From an uncultured Ruminococcus sp. (GTDB taxonomy: Bacteria > Bacillota > Clostridia > Oscillospirales > Ruminococcaceae): a stretch of 32,694 bases of DNA. Positions 15,801-23,288 of the stretch are shown here, in pieces (within the stretch, counting starts at the first letter, position 1; each line of letters opens with the position of its first letter). The notes beneath the pieces are model-generated. The model was given only the letters and a program-made list of their open reading frames with translations. It had not been told where the DNA came from and searched no databases. The position numbers and the translations under genes are program-made. Location of the stretch: NCBI GenBank assembly GCA_900550695.1, contig URTF01000017.1:1-32694 (forward strand), given 5' to 3'.

Positions 15801-18800
15801 TACTTCGCCCTCGGGCATGCTGTCTTCGTATACCTCAACATTTGCAAGGCTTGCTGTCTTTGCAGTGAGAACGGTCTGTCCTGCGGAGAATGATACATTC
15901 TGCTTGTTTTCATCACGCTTGTAAATACAAAGCTTGCATGCATTGTCTGCTGCCGTGATCTTGCCTGTTACTGTAATTGGCTTGAAATTATCCGTGCCGT
16001 AGCATATAGATGCCATTATTTTTCCGTCAATTTCAATGTTTGTGAATGTCACGGAGTTGTTCTTTACAACTACAATAGCGCTGTCGTTCAACTTAAGTGT
16101 GGTTGCCTTGACTGTACCAAGCAGTTCAGCTTCGGAACACTTATTGACTAAGATCGTGCCAAAGCCGCTGATGTCAGCCTTTACAGTGTTGTCAGCACCT
16201 TCGTTGAATGTAAGAACAGACTTTGCGCCGCCCTTTAAGGTTTTGAGCTTCTCGGAATGGAAATCATTGATGTCAAGGTTCTTGCTTGCTGTGATAGTGA
16301 AGTTCTTCGCTGCTGTCGATTCGATGCTGATATTGCCGAATGTTGTATCGATAGGAAGTGTAACGGAAGCTGCATCTGTTGTGATGGTCTTTCCGCTTGG
16401 GCTGTAAACAGCTATGCTCTTAGCCTTTGCAGCTGTCGGGAATGTGAGCTTTGCGACCTCGACATCGTTGTTAAGATATACAACGTAGTCGGTGTTCTTG
16501 TTGTTCATTGCCTTAAGAACTTCTTCCCACTTATCAGCTGTAACTGTTACAGTCTTGTCGTTTTCCACATAGGAAACAGTAAAGTTTGATTCGAGCCTTT
16601 CCTTTACTTTGAGCTTTACATAGAGTGGTTTATCTTCGATGCCGGTATCGTAGATATAGTTAACTCCTTCAGTATTTTCATCAAATGTAAGAACATTTCC
16701 GCTAAGGGTCACACCTTTATTTTCCTCACTAAGGGTCATTCTTGAAATATCAAATCCGCAGTAAGATAATTGGGTGAGGTCAAATGTATTGCTGATAAGG
16801 TTTATATAACATATCTGGTGAGCTCCACTGAGATTTGTAAGGCGATCAAGTCCGGTGAGATCGATAGCAGCGATAGAATTATTGCCGATTCGCAACAATG
16901 TAAGATTTGTGTTCTTTGAAACATCGATCTTTGTGAGTCCGCAGTCATTTGCATCAAGAATTAAAAGAGATGAAAGCTTATCAAGACCGACAAGTTCAAT
17001 ACCGTCATTTTCGGCTATATAGAGTTCTTCAAGTTTTGCGTTCTTGGAAACATCGAGCTTACCGATGCCTGTTCTGTGTACATTAAGATAGGTAAGTTCG
17101 GGGCAGTTTGTAACGTCAATGCCGCTTGTAAGCTTATCGTTGGCAAGGTCAAGTTCCTTAAGATTCGGATTCTTGCTTACGTCAACGCTTGTTACCTGTG
17201 TACTGAATATTTTGAGAACTTCAAGCTTTGGATATTTCGCTGCATCAAATTCCTTCAAGCCGGAAATATAGATATAAACTTCCTTAACGCCCTCGGGGAG
17301 TACAGCCTTTTCAAGATTCAGACATTCTGCGCCGGCAAAATCAGTAAGCTTTGTGCAGCTTGAAAGATCAATGGAGGTCACTGCTGTATTTCCGCTGATA
17401 TTAACGTTTCTAAGGTTCGTGAAGTATTCGATACCCTTGAAGTTATCGATCTGACGGTACTTATCATCTGCATATGTCTGATCTGCATCGGAATTGTTTT
17501 CATCGGGCTTGCTGAGATTGAGATAGCGGAGCTTTGAACGTTCGATATATGTGAGTACGTCATCGTTATTTGTATCAAGAGTCTTGACAATCTCACGGAA
17601 TGTATCATTCGGGAAGTTTGTGCTGTTGATCTCAACATCCTTAGGAGCGTCAGGGTCAGCTTCAAGGCTCTTTACCGCAGTAACTGTGATATTGCAGCCG
17701 TTGATAAACATTACACCGTCATTGAGAGCCTTTGCAGCCTCTGCTGTAAGTGTGACCGTAACGCTTGCAGAATCCTTGTCAAGTGCGATATTGTCATTAT
17801 CGTCCTGATCGGGGTGGAGATTTTTAAGGGTAGTCCATCTTCCGTTGGGGTGTTCATCATCGATAGCATTGTCGACAAATGAGATCATCGGTGTCCAGTC
17901 TGTATCGCTGCCGAGTTCTTCAGCTGTCGGATCAGTTACTGTATATTCAACAGTAAGACGTGTACCCGCTGCAGCCTTATCAAATGCAGGAAGAAGAATG
18001 TTTTCGCTCCAGTTGATCGGGAACTTCTTGTTTCCCTTCCAGAGTGTGGCATTTACGGAGCCAAATGTTCTACTGCCGACACGGAAGGTCGCATCAATGC
18101 TCTTACCCTTAAGTCCTGTGTCGTAGGTATAGTTGATCTCGCTGACACCGTCTTCAACTGTAAGGATATTCTTGTTTCTTTTAACACCCTGACCGTCGGC
18201 GATTGCTGCCTTTGCAGGGTCAAAGCCGAGGTCGGAAAGTGAATCGAGGTCAAACTTGCCGTCTGTAAGGGTGATATTGTGGAAGATATTGCTTACTTCA
18301 TATTCTTCAAAAGAAAGTCCTGTAAGATCAATACCTGCGACGTCAACATTGTCAATGGAAAGCTTTGTAAGGTTCTTGCACTTGCTAAGATCAAGTTTTC
18401 CAACTATACAGTTGCAGAGAGTCATATCTTTGAGCGATGTGTTCTTGGAAAGATCGGAAACAGTGCCTGTACCGTTAGTCGTGCCGAAAATACCAAGCGC
18501 TTCAAGGTTAGTATTTGTGCTTACGTCAACGTTTGTCAGTACATTTGAATTGAGATAAAGCGATCCAAGGTTCGGATACTTTGAACCGTCAAACTCTGTT
18601 ATCAATGTTTCGCAGAGATTTACACCGCCGAGAGTTTCGGCAAACTTTGCTTCCGAAAGCTTTGTACACCGATCAAGTGATGCAAAACCGATCTTTGTAT
18701 TCTTGGAAAGATCGATCGATTCAACAGCTTCGTTTCCGTCAATGTTAAATCCCCGGAGATTTGTAAGGTATTCAATACCTTTGAAATTGTCGATCTGACG

Positions 18801-19952
18801 ATACTTTTTATCATCATAGGTCTGATCTTCGTCGTCCTTAGGCTTGTTGAAGCTGATATCTTCAACCTTGCCAAGTTCCGCAGGTGTGAGGAGCTTATCG
18901 CCGTTAACGTCACACCTATCTTCAATAAATCCGCGGAATGTATCGTTCGGGAAGTTGGTCTCAGTGAGAAAAATGATGCTGCTCATATCAGCTTCAAGGC
19001 TGCGTACTGCTGTCAGTGTTGCACCTGTACCCTGAATGTACATCGCACCGTTCTTGAGTGTCTCTGCGGCATCTTTTGTGAGTACAAGAGTAATGCTGGT
19101 TGCATCCTTAGGGAGGGCTATGCCATAGCCATCCTCAAACTGACCGGGATAAATATTCGGTATATTACCCTTTGCGCTGTCAGCAACACATATAACAGGG
19201 TCGTCATCCGCATTCGGATCGTTTACTGTATATTCGATCACAAGACGGCTGAACCTCTCTGCCTTGTCGAAAGCAGGAAGAACAACTCTGTTGTTCCAGT
19301 TCCAGTCGCCAAGATCGGAACTGCCGCTCCAGAGCTCTGCATTTACTGAATCAAAGTAAGCTCGTCTGCTGGCTGTACATTCGATATCCGACCATTCGTA
19401 TTTTACGGAGCAGTTATCAACAAAGTCCTTGAAATTGTCGATAGTGATCGCCTCGGGAACGAATGTCAGATTGCCCTCAAACCAACCGCCCGGCTCGCGT
19501 GTTAATGTCCAGCTGTAATCCTTGGCATTGGAAAGGATCTCCGTCACAGGTTCAGAATCCTCGCCGACATTCTTTGTCAGAGTAATGGTGAGACCATAAA
19601 CGGTGAAGTCAAATTCATCACCGCTCTGATAATATCCCTCATCAATAACGGTGGAAAAAGTGAACTGAACATCCTTTGATTCATCGGGAGTTTCTGTTTG
19701 TGCCATTGTGGTTTTGTTAATAATGAACTGTTTCTCCGATGGAGCAATAGGATCAGCAGGGCCGTCCCATGCGTCATGTTCCCATTGATGTTCGGGTGTG
19801 GTACTGCTGACGCAGCCCCCCACCTTAAACTGGTCGGTAAAGTCGGGAACAGAAATATAATCGACCGCACTGACGCTTATCGGTACGATCGCCGTCTGAG
19901 TGACAGCTATCGAAAATGCGCATACACCCGATACCAATCGTTTGAAATTCAT
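12855..19952 (-). CDS. Giant secreted multidomain protein 2, paralog of giant protein 1
   Basis: 2,365 residues. A Sec signal peptide ends near residue 29 (ISVSA). Start ATG at 19952 follows TGAAAGGATGAT, almost the same leader as giant gene 1. A CBM-like beta module (~230-325) leads to an EF-hand-like module (~331-360: NFPNDTFR, then DVNGDKLLTPAE). LRR region 1 (~388-552), a second CBM-like module (~600-765), a second EF-hand-like module (~770-805: DTNNDDVLTYIE) and LRR region 2 (~835-1055) follow. Blocks A-E begin near 1138, 1411, 1711, 1986 and 2233, the same order and nearly the same spacing as in giant 1. The protein ends soon after block E (NPDGQ) without the extra C-terminal modules of its paralog. 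No LPXTG, SLH, dockerin or hydrophobic tail is visible. Probably an extracellular ligand-binding or adhesion protein; I cannot assign a ligand. Confidence 0.9.
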   Translation of the reverse strand: MNFKRLVSGVCAFSIAVTQTAIVPISVSAVDYISVPDFTDQFKVGGCVSSTTPEHQWEHDAWDGPADPIAPSEKQFIINKTTMAQTETPDESKDVQFTFSTVIDEGYYQSGDEFDFTVYGLTITLTKNVGEDSEPVTEILSNAKDYSWTLTREPGGWFEGNLTFVPEAITIDNFKDFVDNCSVKYEWSDIECTASRRAYFDSVNAELWSGSSDLGDWNWNNRVVLPAFDKAERFSRLVIEYTVNDPNADDDPVICVADSAKGNIPNIYPGQFEDGYGIALPKDATSITLVLTKDAAETLKNGAMYIQGTGATLTAVRSLEADMSSIIFLTETNFPNDTFRGFIEDRCDVNGDKLLTPAELGKVEDISFNKPKDDEDQTYDDKKYRQIDNFKGIEYLTNLRGFNIDGNEAVESIDLSKNTKIGFASLDRCTKLSEAKFAETLGGVNLCETLITEFDGSKYPNLGSLYLNSNVLTNVDVSTNTNLEALGIFGTTNGTGTVSDLSKNTSLKDMTLCNCIVGKLDLSKCKNLTKLSIDNVDVAGIDLTGLSFEEYEVSNIFHNITLTDGKFDLDSLSDLGFDPAKAAIADGQGVKRNKNILTVEDGVSEINYTYDTGLKGKSIDATFRVGSRTFGSVNATLWKGNKKFPINWSENILLPAFDKAAAGTRLTVEYTVTDPTAEELGSDTDWTPMISFVDNAIDDEHPNGRWTTLKNLHPDQDDNDNIALDKDSASVTVTLTAEAAKALNDGVMFINGCNITVTAVKSLEADPDAPKDVEINSTNFPNDTFREIVKTLDTNNDDVLTYIERSKLRYLNLSKPDENNSDADQTYADDKYRQIDNFKGIEYFTNLRNVNISGNTAVTSIDLSSCTKLTDFAGAECLNLEKAVLPEGVKEVYIYISGLKEFDAAKYPKLEVLKIFSTQVTSVDVSKNPNLKELDLANDKLTSGIDVTNCPELTYLNVHRTGIGKLDVSKNAKLEELYIAENDGIELVGLDKLSSLLILDANDCGLTKIDVSKNTNLTLLRIGNNSIAAIDLTGLDRLTNLSGAHQICYINLISNTFDLTQLSYCGFDISRMTLSEENKGVTLSGNVLTFDENTEGVNYIYDTGIEDKPLYVKLKVKERLESNFTVSYVENDKTVTVTADKWEEVLKAMNNKNTDYVVYLNNDVEVAKLTFPTAAKAKSIAVYSPSGKTITTDAASVTLPIDTTFGNISIESTAAKNFTITASKNLDINDFHSEKLKTLKGGAKSVLTFNEGADNTVKADISGFGTILVNKCSEAELLGTVKATTLKLNDSAIVVVKNNSVTFTNIEIDGKIMASICYGTDNFKPITVTGKITAADNACKLCIYKRDENKQNVSFSAGQTVLTAKTASLANVEVYEDSMPEGEVRYTLARVGSDIKLLEEKLKVVTLYEGGMNETVYAQWSDVLSTIAANAKAGQKDNEYHVTLLDDYNMNGVFKMPAAKTYSSLNLSSEQSVKTITFTGNITLTGFTIFNNIKLDAQKKSGKEFKPTDFTIAAGKNSLQLEYVTANIKSITSSDEVELKGTTVGAVTANSVKVWANSESEMLGYAAMGAAWDGKTAPTTTVNITGNLTVKKLLELENNSSLSVGGIINAGEIFALDDTVLVVKQQAKGKNALVIGKNGFDNKSGKIKFVLVDPETEKTAEITENLILGTIAGPYADQLVPSNDNLTEADSYYIIKDGKNLIAKPKATEGLVTVLVNGKKAYYKSLDDAIKDINATGSKDDTVTIMLTQDMFSKPIAKLPLPSAGKYAMLILKADSDVTINITGDIALTGHLLVEDKISINKVKVTGKGDNMTTEVVPVSINVGKYILYLYGKCSADPETGANRIVNISGPGLFNINNDTVITGKVNGTDVWGKGIDITLDGKNAAFAGIIHGSALTLTYDKSISKNVKFKDISSSTIKLVIKDGENAIAVNENDIIAAITGDFVGSNVIVNDSELKIVRSGNNLKAVKEENVVSVGAYYSNGKLAATRIYDSVASAMNDISRIKNKDMNYKVPVKENDVLVLPKAKTYDSIYLESDTAAVITTAKDLTLTGNLSVGENITVNKADGKAMSVNLNNYGLSIEENAHIAYDAENKVSRFVNISGKGIFMASENITVSGKVNVGKFSALKTTLGEGSSFSAALIEAYDGDELNYPVKIAKNVKFGGFYGETLTVNVSGLEKPNTQIASFTGSYIEYFIQIGDGDTYTVVPSGNKLMAVAKADAKTVKMTVSIDNKKTTYMFDTYENAVKAIAKLGSADAEFIINVTDVQPANGKLTLPTKGKYKTLELSSSEDVVIKLKSDVALTGNLVVSGKITLQKNNGGAKDILKFTTNAKDNFTVTVKDDANIINGKLVIGKNMTDIRNPDGQ

Positions 19953-20304
19953 ACGATCATCCTTTCATAATTTTTTAGAGTTTTCTTTAAGAAATTGTCG
20001 GTCAAAGCATGCTCATTCTGCGTTTATTTATACTTATCCTTGATCAGCCTATAGACAAACTCTCAGCTGCAATACGTTCATTCTGCGTCAAGCTCCCCTG
20101 TCGGGCGTGATCTCCCCATAGAGGGAGGTATCGGCTTTATGCCGACAGAGGGGCTGACGACAGACCGACTGCAGCCGCTCTCCTTCGCCGACGAAGAATA
20201 TGTACAAAAGCCGCAGAAAATTTGCCATGAGAGAGACTTTCAGAGGTCACCCTGTTTTTTATTGATTTTCAGCATCAGCTTTGCCGCACTATTGTGTATA
20301 TTAA
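19953..20304 (-). other. Leader of giant gene 2, occupied by a dispersed repeat
   Basis: About 345 nt separate the promoter at 20305-20333 from the start codon. Most of it (about 20030 to 20285) looks like an intergenic repeat: a translated read-through contains short frames broken by stops, and a 68-bp part recurs at 24658-24725. A small hairpin, TCGGC-TTTAT-GCCGA, lies near 20130-20144. No convincing gene is seen. Confidence 0.5.
20030..20097 (-). repeat. Dispersed intergenic repeat, copy 1
   Basis: 68 bp that match 24658-24725 in the opposite orientation with 11 differences by eye (about 84% identity). The conserved core is GGGAGCTTGACGCAGAATGA plus TATAG about 20 bp later. Confidence 0.75.
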
Positions 20305-20333
20305 ATTATAGCACACCTTGTTAACTTTTTCAA
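20305..20333 (-). promoter_or_regulatory. Candidate promoter of giant gene 2
   Basis: Minus strand: TTGAAA (20328-20333), 17-bp spacer, TATAAT (20305-20310). The same hexamers and spacing precede giant gene 1. No closer promoter of this quality lies between it and the start codon. Confidence 0.65.
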
Positions 20334-20344
20334 CAAAAAATAAC

Positions 20345-20566
20345 TCACAAATTTACACAAATATATACAGAATTTTTGTATAATATATTACAAAAGTATA
20401 GCATTTTTGCATTATATAGCAACAATCCTGCTCTATGTTCATCATTATCTTGGTTCAGTGCATTTAATGACCGTCTGACATTACGTCCTTTATTTAACAT
20501 TTGGCTTTCTTCGTGTTTTAAATGTTGACATTTCTTGTTTTTCTGTGTATAATATAAGTGGCTCAT
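20345..20566 (-). CDS. Small ORF, doubtful; possible IS30-type transposase N-terminal remnant
   Basis: 73 residues starting MSHLYYTQKNKKCQHLKHEE. The ATG at 20566 follows AAAGGAG with ideal spacing, and an extended -10 (TGGTATAAT) lies upstream, so translation is plausible. The first ~30 residues weakly recall IS30-family transposase N-termini (QKNKK.HL.EE), but the rest does not continue the expected helix-turn-helix, so it may be a decayed fragment. A perfect plus-strand promoter overlaps its 5' part, which argues that the region may instead be regulatory. Low confidence both that it is a gene and in its identity. Confidence 0.35.
   Translation of the reverse strand: MSHLYYTQKNKKCQHLKHEESQMLNKGRNVRRSLNALNQDNDEHRAGLLLYNAKMLYFCNILYKNSVYICVNL
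20525..20553 (+). promoter_or_regulatory. Perfect-consensus plus-strand promoter
   Basis: TTGACA (20525-20530), 17 bp, TATAAT (20548-20553). It points toward the phosphatase gene, 240 bp away, and lies antisense to the small ORF at 20345-20566. Confidence 0.6.
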
Positions 20567-20604
20567 TGTGATTCTCCTTTGGTTATGTTTGTTTGGTCAC
20601 TTAC

Positions 20605-20633
20605 ATTATACCATAAATTTCACTTTGAGTCTT
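20605..20633 (-). promoter_or_regulatory. Extended -10 promoter for the small ORF
   Basis: Minus strand: TATAAT at 20605-20610 preceded by TGG (extended -10), with a weak -35 AAGACT at 20628-20633. A Shine-Dalgarno site and ATG follow within 40 nt. Confidence 0.45.
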
Positions 20634-20688
20634 CTTTTTTGTGCCTTTTTTTGCAGTTTTTTTCAAAGATATCAAAATAAAAATTAAC

Positions 20689-20716
20689 TTGCCGACTCCA
20701 AAAAATAATATATAAT
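20689..20716 (+). promoter_or_regulatory. Proximal promoter of the phosphatase gene
   Basis: TTGCCG (20689-20694), 16-bp spacer, TATAAT (20711-20716), about 80 bp upstream of the phosphatase start. Confidence 0.55.
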
Positions 20717-20794
20717 AGTACCAAAAGCAAAATGCAACCCCCTAACCCACGCAGAATAGCCAAAATCACGCATTTACGGGAACGGAGAAACCTA

Positions 20795-21265
20795 ATGGAT
20801 AAAAAGATAAAAATTCTATTCGTCTGCCACGGCAATATATGCCGAAGCACTATGGCGCAGAGCGTCTTTCAGGATATGGTGAATAAAGCAGGGCTTGCCG
20901 AGCGGTTCGATATCGATTCTGCCGCTACAAGCACTGAGGAGATAGGTAATCCGCCGCATCACGGCACTGTTGATGAGCTTCGCAGGCATGGTATTCCCGT
21001 TATTCCACACCGTGCGCGTCAGCTCACCAAAGCCGATGCGGAACGCTTCGACTATCTCATCGGAATGGACGCAGCCAACATACGCAATATGCGCAGAATT
21101 ACAGGCGCAGACGACAAAATTTACAAGCTTCTGGCGTTTGCGGATATTGGCAGGGACGTTGCCGATCCGTGGTACACGGGCGATTTCGCTGCGACTTACG
21201 CCGATGTAACGCTCGGCTGCGAAAAGCTGCTCGAAAAGCTGAAGGAGGTACTTCATGATGAATAA
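20795..21265 (+). CDS. Low-molecular-weight protein tyrosine phosphatase
   Basis: 156 residues, the standard length of the family. The P-loop C-X5-R-S is at residues 11-18 (VCHGNICRS), with Cys11 as nucleophile and Arg17 binding phosphate. The general-acid loop DPWYTG is present in the C-terminal third. The enzyme hydrolyses phosphotyrosine (or phosphoarginine in some Firmicutes) in the cytoplasm. I chose ATG 20795 because GGAG lies 7 nt upstream and the motif starts immediately after; the longer in-frame start at 20732 lacks a ribosome site. The 3' end overlaps the next gene by 11 bp, so the two are translationally coupled. No tyrosine kinase or exopolysaccharide genes are adjacent. Confidence 0.95.
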   Translation: MDKKIKILFVCHGNICRSTMAQSVFQDMVNKAGLAERFDIDSAATSTEEIGNPPHHGTVDELRRHGIPVIPHRARQLTKADAERFDYLIGMDAANIRNMRRITGADDKIYKLLAFADIGRDVADPWYTGDFAATYADVTLGCEKLLEKLKEVLHDE

Positions 21266-21446
21266 TGCCAAAGCCACAAACTGCGAAAGCTGCGTAAACT
21301 ACGTTTATGACGATGATTACGACTGCTTCACCTGCATGGCGAACCTCGACGAGGACGAAATGAGCAGATTTCTCACCGGCACGAACTACTCCTGCCCGTA
21401 TTTTCGGCTTGACGATGAATACGGCGTTGTAAAGCATCAGATGTAA
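21255..21446 (+). CDS. Small Cys-rich protein, DUF6472-like
   Basis: 63 residues with CESC near the N-terminus, C..C in DCFTCMANLDEDEM and a further Cys in SCPYFR, a pattern I recognise from the small clostridial DUF6472 proteins. The spacing suggests a metal site, probably zinc or iron-sulfur, but this is inference. Translation begins at one of two adjacent ATGs behind AAGGAGG, overlapping the phosphatase end by 11 bp, so it is coupled to that gene. Its TAA stop codon is also the left TAA of the flanking duplication of MITE copy 2, so the element inserted exactly at the stop. Function unknown. Confidence 0.85.
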   Translation: MMNNAKATNCESCVNYVYDDDYDCFTCMANLDEDEMSRFLTGTNYSCPYFRLDDEYGVVKHQM

Positions 21447-21547
21447 TACTAAACACCAATAAAATACAGGAAAAAATCTGCGCCGAAATCCTATATATGC
21501 GAGATTATCGGCTTGATTTTTTCCCAAATTTTAAATGGTGTTTAGTA
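21447..21547. mobile_element. MITE-like hairpin element, copy 2
   Basis: 101 bp, differing from copy 1 (12602-12701) by two substitutions and one extra C by eye. Same TACTAAACACCA ends and nested stems, flanked by TAA at 21444-21446 and 21548-21550. The inner stem is better paired here (GCCGA/TCGGC). It sits between the DUF6472 stop codon and the terminator. Confidence 0.8.
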
Positions 21548-21555
21548 TAAGCTAT

Positions 21556-21598
21556 AAAAACAGCAGCCCCGATCTCGGTCGAAGCTGCTGTTTTTCTA
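21556..21598. terminator. Bidirectional terminator between convergent genes
   Basis: Stem AAAAACAGCAGC (21556-21567) with GCTGCTGTTTTT (21584-21595), T-runs on both strands. It serves the phosphatase-DUF6472 operon and, from the other side, the membrane-protein operon. Confidence 0.88.
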
Positions 21599-21676
21599 TA
21601 TTAATATATTTCGTCGGAGGAGATGTGAAAAGCACCCGTTCTGATTGCAAACGGACGCCTTTATCAACAATATGTA

Positions 21677-22057
21677 TTATGCAAGCTTTATTGTGCTGTA
21701 TGTATAAGCCCCTGCGAGGATAAGCAGAAGAATATCGCCGAAGTTAAAGCTTCCGCCGACAATGCTCATTATAAGTGAAAGCACCGATAAAACGGTCATA
21801 ACGATGCCCCATATAAACGCATTCCTGCCGTCCTTTTTGAAGAGTCCGTAAAAGCACATAGCGCCGAAGCCTATAGCCGTGAAAGCGATGCCGATGATGT
21901 TTCCGAGCATTCCGAGTGCTGTTCCGCTCTTTGTCATGGAGAAAAGCGCCCAGCCCATAAAAGAGCCGTGACCGAACAACGAACGCACTCCGAGCCATAT
22001 TGCCGAAAGTGCGAGAATTCCGCATAAAACCGATGAAACCTTTAAAACCTTTTTCAT
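21677..22057 (-). CDS. Small integral membrane protein, unknown function
   Basis: 126 residues with about four hydrophobic segments (roughly 8-25, 45-70, 80-100 and 105-122), short loops and a Lys-rich N-terminus. No catalytic motif is visible. Start ATG at 22057 follows AGGAG with good spacing. It lies 48 bp downstream of the lipoprotein gene on the same strand without a terminator between them, so the two are probably co-transcribed. I do not recognise the family beyond 'clostridial membrane protein'. Confidence 0.75.
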   Translation of the reverse strand: MKKVLKVSSVLCGILALSAIWLGVRSLFGHGSFMGWALFSMTKSGTALGMLGNIIGIAFTAIGFGAMCFYGLFKKDGRNAFIWGIVMTVLSVLSLIMSIVGGSFNFGDILLLILAGAYTYSTIKLA

Positions 22058-22105
22058 TTTTGACTCCTGTTATATACATTTTTATATTATTGCGAAGAAT
22101 ATTTA

Positions 22106-23095
22106 TCAGAAAATTTTGTCATAAGCCTCTATCGTCCAGCTGCATTGCGGAAATCTTTCGATCAACGCCGCTTTCTCCTCACTGTCGTACCCCGTGCAGG
22201 ATATAGCTGCGGCAGTTAAGGAATTATTTTCATACAACGGTAAAAGCTCCAGATAATTTTCCGTTATAACGGTCAGGGTTTCAAGCTTTTTAAGTTCTGC
22301 CAAGAAATCCAGTTCGGTAATGTTTCCCGACAAGGTCAAAACCTTAAGCTCATTGCAAAATGCAAGCTTTGTATAATTCTGCAGGTCGATATTTTTCAGC
22401 GGACTGTAAACGAACTCGGTCAATTCGGGAGCGCTTTCCGCAAATGACAGATCGTTACGCTCAAAACTGCTGCAAACGGCATTAAATCGCTTTAGTCCGC
22501 CAAATCCGCCATACTTACCGGAAACGATCACATTCGAATTGCTTATATCAAGCTCTTCCAGCTCGCCCCATTTGTCGATGCTTTCAATTTCTATCCGGGA
22601 ATTTGCAATAATGACCTTTTTCACGGAAGCTTCTTCATACGGCACAGTTAACTTGCCATCAAAATGCTCAACGCAAACATCGGTCAGATTTTTATAATTT
22701 CCGACAAAGCTAATATCATTTACTGTTCCGTTAATGTATATTTGCCGCACATTTTCCAGATTTTTCAACGAGGATACATCTAAAGAAGAATTTGCCGGAG
22801 CATCGATTCTCAGAATTTCCGCCGCTTCCGAATTATGCGGCATTTCCGAAGCTTCACCTGTATTTTTAAGATCGACCGTTAAACATTTTTCCTGTTCATC
22901 GTAAGCGTACATCAGCGTTAATCGGTCGCTTGTTTCCGCTTTTGAAATTTCCGCTTCTGCATCGGTTTCTTCCTGCGAAGAAATAATTTCCGCAGGCTCA
23001 TTCTGAAAGCGATCATCAGCAGTTTCGCCGTTGCCGGAGCATGAGCATAAAATACAGCACACTGTAAACGAAAGGAATATTTTTTTAAAATCCAT
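22106..23095 (-). CDS. Lipoprotein with leucine-rich-repeat-like C-terminal part
   Basis: 329 residues. The N-terminus is a lipoprotein signal: charged start, hydrophobic core, then LCSC with Cys19 as the lipidation site. A Ser/Glu-rich linker (~20-60) follows. From ~90 to ~310 there are irregular repeats such as LKNLENVRQIYINGTV, WGELEELDISNSNVIV and CNELKVLTLSGNITELDFL, which fit a degenerate leucine-rich solenoid. It is likely exposed on the outer face of the membrane and binds an unknown partner. Start ATG at 23095; the upstream GGGGGG stretch is an unusual but usable ribosome site. A consensus promoter is 50 nt upstream. The small membrane gene downstream is probably in the same transcript. 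Confidence 0.82.
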   Translation of the reverse strand: MDFKKIFLSFTVCCILCSCSGNGETADDRFQNEPAEIISSQEETDAEAEISKAETSDRLTLMYAYDEQEKCLTVDLKNTGEASEMPHNSEAAEILRIDAPANSSLDVSSLKNLENVRQIYINGTVNDISFVGNYKNLTDVCVEHFDGKLTVPYEEASVKKVIIANSRIEIESIDKWGELEELDISNSNVIVSGKYGGFGGLKRFNAVCSSFERNDLSFAESAPELTEFVYSPLKNIDLQNYTKLAFCNELKVLTLSGNITELDFLAELKKLETLTVITENYLELLPLYENNSLTAAAISCTGYDSEEKAALIERFPQCSWTIEAYDKIF

Positions 23096-23143
23096 GATCG
23101 TTCCCCCCAGAATATGACCCTCGGCTGAAATGCAATTTTTATT

Positions 23144-23172
23144 ATTTTAACATAAAAAATGCACCGTGTCAA
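23144..23172 (-). promoter_or_regulatory. Promoter of the LRR-like lipoprotein gene
   Basis: Minus strand: TTGACA (23167-23172), 17 bp, TAAAAT (23144-23149). Confidence 0.7.
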
Positions 23173-23288
23173 ATTTTGTCACGCTATCCATTATTCCGGA
23201 AAACACTTCCTGCCGTGGTATAACAAAGGAATTATTGTATTGAAACGGAGAGAATTCGATCTGTGCAGCTTTTTTCAATAATGCGTTT

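Noticed and set aside
2304..19952. Possible CRISPR-like or short tandem DNA repeats inside the giant genes
   Set aside because: The repetition is at protein-module level with long, diverged units; there are no identical short repeats with uniform spacers.
11167..19952. The transporter as a functional partner of the giant proteins in one operon
   Set aside because: A strong terminator follows giant gene 2, and both the transporter and giant gene 1 have their own candidate promoters; adjacency alone does not show a shared function.
20139..20324. ORF within the leader of giant gene 2
   Set aside because: It lies in dispersed-repeat sequence, has no ribosome site and is on the strand opposite to the transcript.
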